Below, piece after piece: positions 9,239 through 20,106 of a DNA stretch of 33,307 nt. Position 1 is the first letter of the stretch; the number at the start of each line of letters is the position of its first letter. The stretch comes from a bacterium (lineage in GTDB: Bacteria > Elusimicrobiota > Elusimicrobia > UBA1565 > UBA9628), in the NCBI GenBank assembly GCA_021783355.1, contig JAJXTZ010000008.1, forward strand, positions 1 through 33,307, written 5' to 3'. The notes below the pieces were generated by a model. It made no database searches, had not been told where the DNA came from, and saw only the letters and a program-made list of their open reading frames with translations. A program made the position numbers and the translations under genes.

Positions 9239-10723
9239 TCAGGCGGCGACCGGCTCCTTCTTCTCTCCGGACTTCGCGGGGGCAACGGCCACGCGGGAGA
9301 CGGCCGGGGCCTGGCGCCCGCGCAGGTAGTCCAGGAACTCCTTGCCCTCGCGCAGGCGCCGGCGGCGCTCGACGGGGTCCTTGGCCATCGCCTTGAGCAT
9401 GCGCAGGATCGGCGTCGGGCGCGCGTAGAACTTGGAGTAGAAGCGCTTGACGCCGGCCTCGATGTCGGGGGCCTTCAGGTGGGGGTACTGGATGGCCGAG
9501 GCCTGCGTGCCGTCGTTGCGGACCAGCAGCGTCTCGTCGTACCATTTGTTGCTCATCGCCTGGCGGTAGAGCTCGGTGCCGGGATAGGCGGCGGCCAGCG
9601 AGACCTGGATGGTGTCCACGTTCAGGGCGCAGGCGAACTTGATGGACTCCTCGATGGTCTCCTTGGTCTCGCCCGGCAGGCCCAGGATGAAGGTGCCGTG
9701 GATGACGATGCCGAGCGCCCGGCAGTTCTTGGTGAACTCCTTGGCGATGTCGACGCGCACGCCCTTCTTGATGTTGTTGAGGATGGTCTGGTTGCCGGAC
9801 TCGTAGCCGACGAGCAGCAGCCGCAAGCCGTTCTCCTTGAAGGTCTTCAGATACTCGTAGGGGACGTTCGCGCGGCTGTTGCACGACCAGGTGATGCCGA
9901 GCTTGCCCAGGCCCTTGGCGATCTCCGCCGCACGCGTCAGGTCGGCCGTGAAGGTGTCGTCGTCGAAGAAGAACTCCTTGACCTGCGGGAACATCTCCTT
10001 GGCGCGCGCCATCTCGGCGATGACCGCCTGGGCCGACTTGGTGCGGTAGACGTGGCCGCCGACGGTCTGGGGCCACAGGCAGAACGAGCAGCGCGCCGGG
10101 CAACCGCGGCCCGTGTACAGGGACAGGTACGGGTGCTTCAGGTAGCCGATGTAGTAGTTCTCGATCTTGAGGTCGCGCTTGTAGACGTCCAGCACCGACG
10201 GCAGCGCGTCCATGTCTCCAATCAGGGACCGGTCCGGGTTGTGGACGATGCCGCCGTCCTTGCGGTAGGACAGGCCGGCGATCTCCTCATACGGGCGACC
10301 CTCCGCGACTTCCTTCAGGGTGAAGTCGAACTCCTCGCGGCCGACGAAATCCAGCACCGGCGCGGCCTTCAGCGACTCCTCGGGCAGGACCGCCACGTGC
10401 GCGCCGACGAAGCCGATGCGCATCTCCGGGTTCTGGGCCTTCAGCGCCTGGGCCACCTTGGCGTCGTTGTCGAAGGAGGGGGTGGAGGTGTGAATCACGC
10501 ACAGCTCGAAGCCGCGGGCCCGGCGCAGGACCTCCTCGAGGTCCAGATCGTCGGCGGGCGCGTCGATGAGCTTGGAATTGGGGATCAGGGCGGCGGGCTG
10601 GGCCAGCCAGGTGGGAAACCAGAAGGACTTGATTTCGCGGCGGGCCTGGTAGCGGGCGCCGGCTCCTCCGTCGAAGCCCTCAAAAGAGGGGGGGTTCAGG
10701 AACAGCGTGCGCATGGTGGCCAT
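9239..10723 (-). CDS. hpnJ: B12-binding/radical SAM protein, HpnJ-like
   Basis: MRTLFLNPPSFEGFDGGAGARYQARREIKSFWFPTWLAQPAALIPNSKLIDAPADDL N-terminus and GRGCPARCSFCLWPQTVGGHVYRTKS (CxxxCxxC). The alternative start at 10714 is possible. Confidence 0.85.
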   Translation of the reverse strand: MATMRTLFLNPPSFEGFDGGAGARYQARREIKSFWFPTWLAQPAALIPNSKLIDAPADDLDLEEVLRRARGFELCVIHTSTPSFDNDAKVAQALKAQNPEMRIGFVGAHVAVLPEESLKAAPVLDFVGREEFDFTLKEVAEGRPYEEIAGLSYRKDGGIVHNPDRSLIGDMDALPSVLDVYKRDLKIENYYIGYLKHPYLSLYTGRGCPARCSFCLWPQTVGGHVYRTKSAQAVIAEMARAKEMFPQVKEFFFDDDTFTADLTRAAEIAKGLGKLGITWSCNSRANVPYEYLKTFKENGLRLLLVGYESGNQTILNNIKKGVRVDIAKEFTKNCRALGIVIHGTFILGLPGETKETIEESIKFACALNVDTIQVSLAAAYPGTELYRQAMSNKWYDETLLVRNDGTQASAIQYPHLKAPDIEAGVKRFYSKFYARPTPILRMLKAMAKDPVERRRRLREGKEFLDYLRGRQAPAVSRVAVAPAKSGEKKEPVAA

Positions 10724-10815
10724 CGGGTCTCCGTACGAGGGATCGGCGTCTGGGACGAATTGAACCCCGTTATTTTACCAGAAATCCGCTCCTGGCGGAC
10801 GCCGGGGACTTCTGT

Positions 10816-10821
10816 TAGACT
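10816..10821 (+). promoter_or_regulatory. Candidate -10 element (TAGACT), 6 nt before ATG
   Basis: TAGACT-caagga-ATG; no convincing -35. Confidence 0.35.
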
Positions 10822-10827
10822 CAAGGA

Positions 10828-11850
10828 ATGAAGCCCCTGCGGACCCCGGCCACCCTCCTGGCCCTCCTGCTGGCCGCGTCGGCGGCCGCCGCAGACGGCT
10901 TCGCCAGCTTCGCCTCCGACGGCGGGGGCCAAGCCTGGCGGGAGACCCTGACCCCGCATTTCACCATCCACCACCAGACCGTCTGGCTCCCGCCGGGGCT
11001 CACGATGGGCGTGGAGAAGGTCCATTTCCGCCTGGAGATGGACCTGGGGATGTTCTCCAGCTGGCCGTCCAAGGGCCGCATCAACTTCTACCTGTACAAG
11101 GACCTACAATCCTACGAGGCCGGGGAATTCCATCCCCCGGCCTGGTCCAACGGCCTGGCCGTCTACGACCGCAACGCGGTGGCAATCCCGGCGATGAAGA
11201 AGACCTCTCAGATCCTGCGCGTCTTCGCCCACGAGACCACCCACCTGGTGTTCGTCAACTACTTCCACGAGGCGCACCGCGACCCGCCCAATTGGCTCAA
11301 CGAAGGCCTAGCCATGCTGGAGGAGGCCCCGTCCCCGGACCGCCCCCAGGCCTCGCAGTGGTACCAGAACATGGTGGCCATGGACCCCGCGAAGTGGTTC
11401 CCCATGGACGCATTCTTCCGAACCTCCCCGATGCGCGACCTGGGCAACGACAAGGGCCGCGTGGCCGTCTTCTACATCCAGGCGTATTCGATCGTGCAGT
11501 TCCTGGTCCGCCAGCATTCGCGCCTGCAGTTCAAGGCCTTCTGCTCGGACCTGCGCGACGGCCTGAGCGCTGCGGAGGCCTTGCGCTTGGTCTACCACTA
11601 CCGCTCGCCGCAGGAGTTCGAGAAGCGCTGGCGTCAGTGGCTGGCCGACCCCGTGCACAAGCGCCGCGTGGCGGCCCTGGCTCCCGGCGAGGTCTCCAGC
11701 GGCGACGGGGTGATCGACCGGGCCGGCGGCCCCGGCTCGGCGGGGGCCTTCGGCGGGTTCTCCAACAGTTTCTCCAAGGGCTGGGAGATCAAACCCCGGA
11801 TGGTCTTCCCCACGAAGGCCTCGGCCCCGGCCCCGGGCGCTTCCGAGTAG
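10828..11850 (+). CDS. Secreted peptidase MA-like (gluzincin) metalloprotease
   Basis: Signal-peptide-like N-terminus; VFAHETTHLVFVNY (HExxH) followed by NWLNEGLAMLEE. Confidence 0.75.
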   Translation: MKPLRTPATLLALLLAASAAAADGFASFASDGGGQAWRETLTPHFTIHHQTVWLPPGLTMGVEKVHFRLEMDLGMFSSWPSKGRINFYLYKDLQSYEAGEFHPPAWSNGLAVYDRNAVAIPAMKKTSQILRVFAHETTHLVFVNYFHEAHRDPPNWLNEGLAMLEEAPSPDRPQASQWYQNMVAMDPAKWFPMDAFFRTSPMRDLGNDKGRVAVFYIQAYSIVQFLVRQHSRLQFKAFCSDLRDGLSAAEALRLVYHYRSPQEFEKRWRQWLADPVHKRRVAALAPGEVSSGDGVIDRAGGPGSAGAFGGFSNSFSKGWEIKPRMVFPTKASAPAPGASE

Positions 11851-11853
11851 CCG

Positions 11854-14688
<2,835 letters not shown>

Positions 14689-14836
14689 GAGGGGCCTCCA
14701 TTTTACCATTTCGACCGTCGCGGCGCCCTGCGGACGACCATCCGGGAACAAAACGGGGGGGTGCGCCGTATTCATGGGGACGACGGATCCGCGGGAATCC
14801 TGACCGAAACAGTCGACTGACGCTGGAGTCACCAAA

Positions 14837-16021
14837 ATGACCCTCATGGATGAGTGCCGGGCTTTGAGCGACGATGAATTGGAAGGGGCGCTGCGTTTCC
14901 TGGCCGAGAGAGAGCGGCATGGGACCGCCAAACTGCTTGCGCACCTCGCCGAATACGACCGGAGACAGCTTTGCGTCAGCCGCGGACACTCGGGCTTGTT
15001 CCACTATTGTCTCCACACCTTGGGCTACGATGAGGGAGGCTCGTTCAGGCGGATCCGCGCGGCTCGAGTGGCGAGGCGGTGGCCCGTCGTCCTGGAGTGG
15101 ATCGAGGCCGGAGAATTGCATCTGACGGCGCTCGTCGTTTTGTCGCCGGTCCTCAAGGATGAGAATGGGATCGCGCTTCTGCGAACGGCCAAAGGAAAGA
15201 CGCGGCGCCAGCTCGAAGCGATCCTGGCCGAGAGCCTCCCTCGTGCACCGCAAGCCGATTTCGCCCGGCGACTCCCGGTGTGCGGCGGATGGAGCGTAGC
15301 GGTGACATCCCCCGTTGAAGCGGTCGAAGCACTTCCGGCTCAGCCGACTCCGCCTTCGGAGGGACCTCTCGACTTCGCGGCCCCGCCCGGGGATGAGACG
15401 TCGCGTCCGTCCTCGGTCCCCGCCGCCGGACGCGAGCGGCCATGGGAATGGCAGGCCATGGTCCCGATCTCCGCCGACCGCGTGCGCATCGGCTTCGACG
15501 CGGCGCTGGCGGTCATGCGCCTCATCGACCGGGCGCGGCAGATCCTGCGGCACAAATATCCCGACGGCCGGCTGGAGGACGTGGTCAAGGAGGCGCTGGA
15601 GCTCCTATTGGACCGCAAGGACCCGCAGAGGCGGCTGGGGCTGAAGGCCCCGGCTCCGGGTCCCGCCGCGGCGGCGCCGCCGGCGGGGGGCGCGGTCGTC
15701 CCCCTGTCGGGCGAGCCGCGCTTCCTGCGCTCCCTGCGCACCGGGCGCTACATCCCGGCGCGGGTCAAGGCGGCCGTTTGGCGGCGCGACGACGGGCGCT
15801 GCGCGTGGCGCTTCGAGGACGGGACGCCCTGCGGCTCGCGCGACGGCTTGGAGTACGACCACGTGCGGCCGTTCTCGCGCGGGGGGCGCTCGGACACGCC
15901 GCGCAACGTGCGCCTCCTGTGCCGTCTCCACAACCGCCTGGCGGCGGAACGCGCGGGCCTGTCCCCGGGGCCGCGCCCGGCCCCGGCGGGCCTCAGCGCG
16001 GGAGGCGGCGGCGGCGCCTGA
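14837..16021 (+). CDS. HNH endonuclease domain protein with an N-terminal DUF222-like/helical region
   Basis: C-terminal RVKAAVWRRDDGRCAWRFEDGTPCGSRDGLEYDHVRPFSRGGRSDTPRNVRLLCRLHNRLAA; GGAG 8 nt before ATG. Confidence 0.85.
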   Translation: MTLMDECRALSDDELEGALRFLAERERHGTAKLLAHLAEYDRRQLCVSRGHSGLFHYCLHTLGYDEGGSFRRIRAARVARRWPVVLEWIEAGELHLTALVVLSPVLKDENGIALLRTAKGKTRRQLEAILAESLPRAPQADFARRLPVCGGWSVAVTSPVEAVEALPAQPTPPSEGPLDFAAPPGDETSRPSSVPAAGRERPWEWQAMVPISADRVRIGFDAALAVMRLIDRARQILRHKYPDGRLEDVVKEALELLLDRKDPQRRLGLKAPAPGPAAAAPPAGGAVVPLSGEPRFLRSLRTGRYIPARVKAAVWRRDDGRCAWRFEDGTPCGSRDGLEYDHVRPFSRGGRSDTPRNVRLLCRLHNRLAAERAGLSPGPRPAPAGLSAGGGGGA

Positions 16022-17582
16022 GGAGGTTGGGGCGGCGCAGGCTCTCGCGCGGCTTGGGGTAGTCCAGCGTGTAGTGCAGGCCTCGCGACTCCTTGCGGGC
16101 CAGGGCGCCGCGGATCACCAGCGTGGCCACGTCGGCGATGTTGCGCAGCTCCACGATGTCCGGCGTGGGGACGGTGTTCCAGTAGTACTCGGCGATCTCG
16201 CGGTTGAGCAGCTCCATGCGCGCCAGGGCCCGGGCCAGGCGCTTGTCCGTGCGCACGATGCCCACGTAGTTCCACATCAGGCGCCGGATCTCGTCCCAGT
16301 TCTGCGAGACGACGACGGCCTCGTCGGAGGTCACCGCGCGCCCGTAGCGCCAGGGGGCCGCGACGAAGGGCGCCGCGGGGGCGGCGGCCCCCGCCGCGCC
16401 CAGCTGCTCGGCCGCGCGATGGGCGAACACGCAGCCTTCCAGCAGGGAGTTGGAGGCCAGGCGGTTGGCCCCGTGCAGGCCCGTGCGCGCCGTCTCGCCC
16501 ACGGCGAAGAGGCCGGGGATCGAGGTGCGGCCGCGATCGTCGGTGACCACGCCGCCGCAAAAGAAGTGGGCGGCGGGCACGACGGGGATCGGATGGACGG
16601 CCATGTCGATGCCGAAGCCGAGGACTTTCTCGTAGATGTTGGGGAAGCGGGCGCGCAGGAACTTGCGGTCGCGGTGCGTCATGTCCAGGTACGCGCAGGC
16701 GTCGCCGGTGCGCTTCATTTCGGCGTCGATCGCGCGCGCGACGATGTCGCGGGGGGCCAGCTCCGCGCGCGCGTCGTAGCGGGGCATGAAGCGCTCGCCG
16801 GACTTCAGCCTCAGGAGCCCGCCCTCGCCGCGCAGGGCCTCGGAGAGGAGGAAGCTTTTCGCCAGCGGGTGGTAGAGGCAGGTCGGGTGGAACTGGACGA
16901 ACTCCATGTCGGCCATCGCGGCCCCGGCGCGCCAGGCCATCGCCATGCCGTCGCCCGTGGCGATGTCGGGATTGGAGGTGTACAGGTACACCTTGCCCGC
17001 GCCGCCGGTGGCCAGGACGGTGGCCGAGGCCTGGTACGGGACGATGCGCCCCGTGGTCCGGTCCATCACGTAGGCGCCGCGGCAGGCGCGGCGGCGGTCG
17101 AGGAGGAGGTCCACGGCCAGATGGTTCTCGACCACGCGCACGCCGCGCGCGCGGCGCATGCCGGCCACGAGGGCCCGCTCGATCTCCCGGCCGGTGATGT
17201 CGCCCGCGTGCAGGATGCGCCTGTGCGAGTGCCCGGCCTCCAGGCCCAGGTCCACCACGGCCTCGCGCTCCGAGAACCGGACCCCCAGTTCCTGGAGCTC
17301 GCGCACGCGCGCAGGGGCCTCGGCGACGGTCAGGCGCACGATGCGCTCGTCGCAGAGCCCGGCCCCTGCCGTCAAGGTGTCCTTCACGTGGGATTCGAAG
17401 CTGTCCAGCTTGCTCATCACGGCCGCGATGCCGCCCTGGGCGTAGTTGGTGTTGGACTCGGCGGTGTCCTTCTTGGTGACGAGGGTGACCGAGCCCAGGC
17501 GGGCCAGCTTGCGCGCGGTCAGGAGCCCGGCAATGCCGCTGCCCAGGACCAGAAAATCGCTGCGTCTCGTGTCGGCGGGCAT
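15993..17582 (-). CDS. nadB: L-aspartate oxidase
   Basis: FLVLGSGIAGLLTARKLA, TNYAQGGIAAV, GEGGLLRLKSGERFMPRYD, HFFCGGVVTDDRGRTSIPGLFAVGETARTGLHGANRLASNSLLEG. Confidence 0.95.
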   Translation of the reverse strand: MPADTRRSDFLVLGSGIAGLLTARKLARLGSVTLVTKKDTAESNTNYAQGGIAAVMSKLDSFESHVKDTLTAGAGLCDERIVRLTVAEAPARVRELQELGVRFSEREAVVDLGLEAGHSHRRILHAGDITGREIERALVAGMRRARGVRVVENHLAVDLLLDRRRACRGAYVMDRTTGRIVPYQASATVLATGGAGKVYLYTSNPDIATGDGMAMAWRAGAAMADMEFVQFHPTCLYHPLAKSFLLSEALRGEGGLLRLKSGERFMPRYDARAELAPRDIVARAIDAEMKRTGDACAYLDMTHRDRKFLRARFPNIYEKVLGFGIDMAVHPIPVVPAAHFFCGGVVTDDRGRTSIPGLFAVGETARTGLHGANRLASNSLLEGCVFAHRAAEQLGAAGAAAPAAPFVAAPWRYGRAVTSDEAVVVSQNWDEIRRLMWNYVGIVRTDKRLARALARMELLNREIAEYYWNTVPTPDIVELRNIADVATLVIRGALARKESRGLHYTLDYPKPRESLRRPNLLRRRRRLPR

Positions 17583-17583
17583 A

Positions 17584-17612
17584 TTGAAAGGGGAGCCGGG
17601 GAGTGCTAGATT
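17584..17612 (+). promoter_or_regulatory. Sigma70-type promoter TTGAAA-N17-TAGATT
   Basis: -35 at 17584-17589, -10 at 17607-17612, ATG 7 nt downstream. The -10 is part of the symmetric string TAGATTCTA. Confidence 0.6.
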
Positions 17613-17619
17613 CTAACAC

Positions 17620-18144
17620 ATGATCCGGTCCATCGAGGGTGTCGTCCCCAAAATCCATCCGCGCGCGTTCGTCCACGACTCCGCCGAGCTCATCGGCCGC
17701 GTGTCACTGGCGCCCGGCGCGTCCGTCTGGCCGGGCTGCGCCCTGCGCGGCGACATCGATTGGATCCGCATCGGCGAGAACTCCAACATCCAGGACCTGA
17801 CCGTCATCCACACCCGCGAAGGCCGCCCCGCCGTCGTCGGCCGCGGCGTGACCGTCGGGCACCGCGTGATTCTGCACGGCTGCCGCGTCGGCGACCGGGC
17901 TTTGATCGGCATGGGCGCCATCGTGATGGAGGCGACGATCGGCGCGCGCGCCCTGATCGGGGCCGGGGCCCTGATCCCGGCCGGGATGACGGTGCCGCCG
18001 GGGACGCTGGTGCTGGGGTCCCCGGGCCGCGTCGTGCGCAAGCTGCGCCCGGACGAGCTGCGCATGCTGGCCGAGAGCGAGCGCGACTACGTGGCCCGCG
18101 CGCGCCTGCACGCGGCGTCCTCGCGCCCCGTCTTCGGGCGCTGA
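17620..18144 (+). CDS. Gamma-class carbonic anhydrase family protein (hexapeptide repeat)
   Basis: LRGDIDWIRIGENSNIQDLTVIHT, VGHRVILHGCRVGDRALIGMGAIVMEATIG; the three His expected as metal ligands are present. Confidence 0.9.
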   Translation: MIRSIEGVVPKIHPRAFVHDSAELIGRVSLAPGASVWPGCALRGDIDWIRIGENSNIQDLTVIHTREGRPAVVGRGVTVGHRVILHGCRVGDRALIGMGAIVMEATIGARALIGAGALIPAGMTVPPGTLVLGSPGRVVRKLRPDELRMLAESERDYVARARLHAASSRPVFGR

Positions 18145-18146
18145 CG

Positions 18147-18926
18147 GTGGCCGCGGGAGCCTTCCTCGCCGGCGCCGTCCTGGGGGCCGCCGCCGGGGCG
18201 GGCCTGGCCGCCTGGGCCTGCGCGCGGGCCCGCCTGCGCCGCGGGCGGCTGTTCTCCTTCGCCCTGCACGAGGTGAACACGCCGGCCACGGCGGTCAACA
18301 TGACGGTCATCAACCTGCTCACCGGGGTCTTCGGCGAGGTGCCGGCCGACCAGCTGCGCTGGCTGGAGATGGCCCGCGATCAACTCGGGCGCCTGTGCGG
18401 GCTCACCGGGGACCTGCGCGACCTGACGCATCTGGAGCTGCAGGGAAAGCTGCGCCTGCACCTGCTCCCGGCGGACCCGGCCGAGCTCGTCGAGGAGGCG
18501 CTGTCGCCCCTGCGCGCGGGCTTCGTCCAGGCCGGAGCGCCTCTGGAGGTCGTGGTCGCCCCGGGCCTGCCCCCGATCCTGGCCGACGCCGACCGCCTGC
18601 CCCGCGCGCTTGGGGGCCTCCTCTACCACGCCCGCAAGTTCCGCGCGTCGGGCCCGGTGCGCCTGAGCGTGCGCCGCGAGGGAGCCTTCGTCGCCTGCGA
18701 GGTCTCCTACACGGGGACGCCCCTCTCGCCCGCCCAAGCGCGCGACAGCCTGGACCTTTACTACCCGGCGCGGCGCCGCGACGACCACGTGCTCGCGGCC
18801 ACCGGCCTGGGACTGGGCCTGACGCGGACGCTCGCCCGCCTGGGCGGGGGGGACCTCGCCCTGGAACCGGGGGAGAAGGGCGCCGCGCGCCTGATCCTGA
18901 CCGTCCCCGTCGCGCCGGCCGCCTGA
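18147..18926 (+). CDS. Histidine-kinase-like protein with a degenerate ATP-binding domain
   Basis: GTG start at 18147; one N-terminal TM; H-box FALHEVNTPATAV; GLGLGLTRTLARLGGGDL G2 box; N-box and G1 box do not match consensus. Confidence 0.75.
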   Translation: MAAGAFLAGAVLGAAAGAGLAAWACARARLRRGRLFSFALHEVNTPATAVNMTVINLLTGVFGEVPADQLRWLEMARDQLGRLCGLTGDLRDLTHLELQGKLRLHLLPADPAELVEEALSPLRAGFVQAGAPLEVVVAPGLPPILADADRLPRALGGLLYHARKFRASGPVRLSVRREGAFVACEVSYTGTPLSPAQARDSLDLYYPARRRDDHVLAATGLGLGLTRTLARLGGGDLALEPGEKGAARLILTVPVAPAA

Positions 18927-19294
18927 TGGCGCGCATCCTGGTCGTCGACGACGAGGTGGACATCGTCGAGAACATCGCCGCCCTCCTCAAGGCCAAGGGC
19001 CACCAGGTCTCCTGGGCGGCGGACGGGGCCGAGGCCCTGGCGCGCGCGAAGAAGGAGCGCCCGGAGCTGGTCCTCCTGGACGTAATCCTGCCTCGCCTGT
19101 CGGGCTTCGACGTGTGCAAGCTGCTGCGCTCCGAGCCCAAGACCGCCAAAGTCAAGATCGTCATGGTGACCGGGCTGGGACGGCTCGGGGACGTGGAGAC
19201 GGCCTTCGCCTCGGGGGCCGACGACTACCTGATCAAGCCGTTCGATTCCGAGCGCCTGTTCAAGAAGATCGAGAAGGTCCTGGCCCTGCCGTGA
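18926..19294 (+). CDS. Stand-alone CheY-like response regulator receiver
   Basis: ILVVDDEVDIVENIA, LVLLDVILPRLSGFDV, IVMVTG, DDYLIKPFD. Starts at the TGATG junction; the listed ORF start at 18395 is spurious. Confidence 0.93.
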   Translation: MARILVVDDEVDIVENIAALLKAKGHQVSWAADGAEALARAKKERPELVLLDVILPRLSGFDVCKLLRSEPKTAKVKIVMVTGLGRLGDVETAFASGADDYLIKPFDSERLFKKIEKVLALP

Positions 19295-20106
19295 GCCGCG
19301 GGCCGGCGCCTCGCGCGGCCTACCGCCGCCTGCTGGCGGCCTACGGTCCCCAGGGCTGGTGGCCGACCACCCGCCCCGGCGCGGCCCGTCCGTCCTACGA
19401 GCCGCGCCGAGCGCGCGGACTCAGCGAGGCCGAGCGCGTGGAGATCTGCGTCGGCGCGATCCTGACCCAGAACGCCGCCTGGACCAACGCGGAGAAGGCG
19501 CTGGCGGGCTTGCGCCGCGTCCTCCCGCGCCCGGACTGGGCCGGCTTGGCTGCCCTGCCGGAAGGACGCCTGGCCGGGGCCGTGCGCTCCTCGGGCTATT
19601 TCCGCCAGAAGGCCCGCAAGCTCAAGGTCCTGGCCGCGGCCGCGCTGGCGCGCGGCGGCGGCACGCGCGCGTGGCTGGGGGCGGGGCGCGTGGAAGAGCG
19701 CCGCGCCGAACTGCTAGGCTTGTGGGGCGTCGGGCCCGAGACCGCGGACTCCATCCTGCTCTACGCGGGCGGCCGTCCGTCCTTCGTGATCGACGCGTAC
19801 ACCCGGCGCGTCGGCGCGCGCCTCGGCTGGTGGCGGGCCCCCTCGTACGACGAGGCCCGGGACTGGCTCGTCGCGCGCCTGCCCCGGGACCGGGAACTCT
19901 ATGCCGAATTCCACGCCCTGGTCGTCCGCCACGCCAAGGAGCATTGCCGCGTCCGCCCGGACTGCGGCGGCTGCCCTCTGCGCCGCGCTTGCGCTCACGC
20001 CCGCCGCGGCGCTGACGCCGGTCGCGCCGCCGCCGGTCCCGCGCCCCGCGCCCGACGGCGCGCTGTTCGCCGCCGCCGCAAAAGTCGACATCACCCCCGA
20101 TCTTAA
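19291..20106 (+). CDS. Endonuclease III-related DNA glycosylase (COG2231/MagIII-like)
   Basis: GTG start overlapping TGA (GTGA); YGPQGWWPT, VGAILTQNAAWTNAEKAL, LWGVGPETADSILLYAGGRPSFVIDAYTRR (HhH-GPD), C-terminal CRVRPDCGGCPLRRAC FeS motif. Confidence 0.88.
   Translation: MSRGPAPRAAYRRLLAAYGPQGWWPTTRPGAARPSYEPRRARGLSEAERVEICVGAILTQNAAWTNAEKALAGLRRVLPRPDWAGLAALPEGRLAGAVRSSGYFRQKARKLKVLAAAALARGGGTRAWLGAGRVEERRAELLGLWGVGPETADSILLYAGGRPSFVIDAYTRRVGARLGWWRAPSYDEARDWLVARLPRDRELYAEFHALVVRHAKEHCRVRPDCGGCPLRRACAHARRGADAGRAAAGPAPRARRRAVRRRRKSRHHPRS

Noticed and set aside
7735-10831. Long plus-strand ORFs (7735-9396, 9026-10831)
   Set aside because: Antisense to hpnL/I/J-like genes that have clear family motifs; shadow ORFs caused by GC-rich third positions.
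14810-14819. CAGTCGACTG palindrome upstream of the HNH gene
   Set aside because: A single 10-bp palindrome is expected by chance in a window this long, with no second copy noticed nearby.
15748-17676. 642-aa minus-strand ORF covering nadB
   Set aside because: Wrong frame; the 15993-17582 frame carries the NadB motifs.
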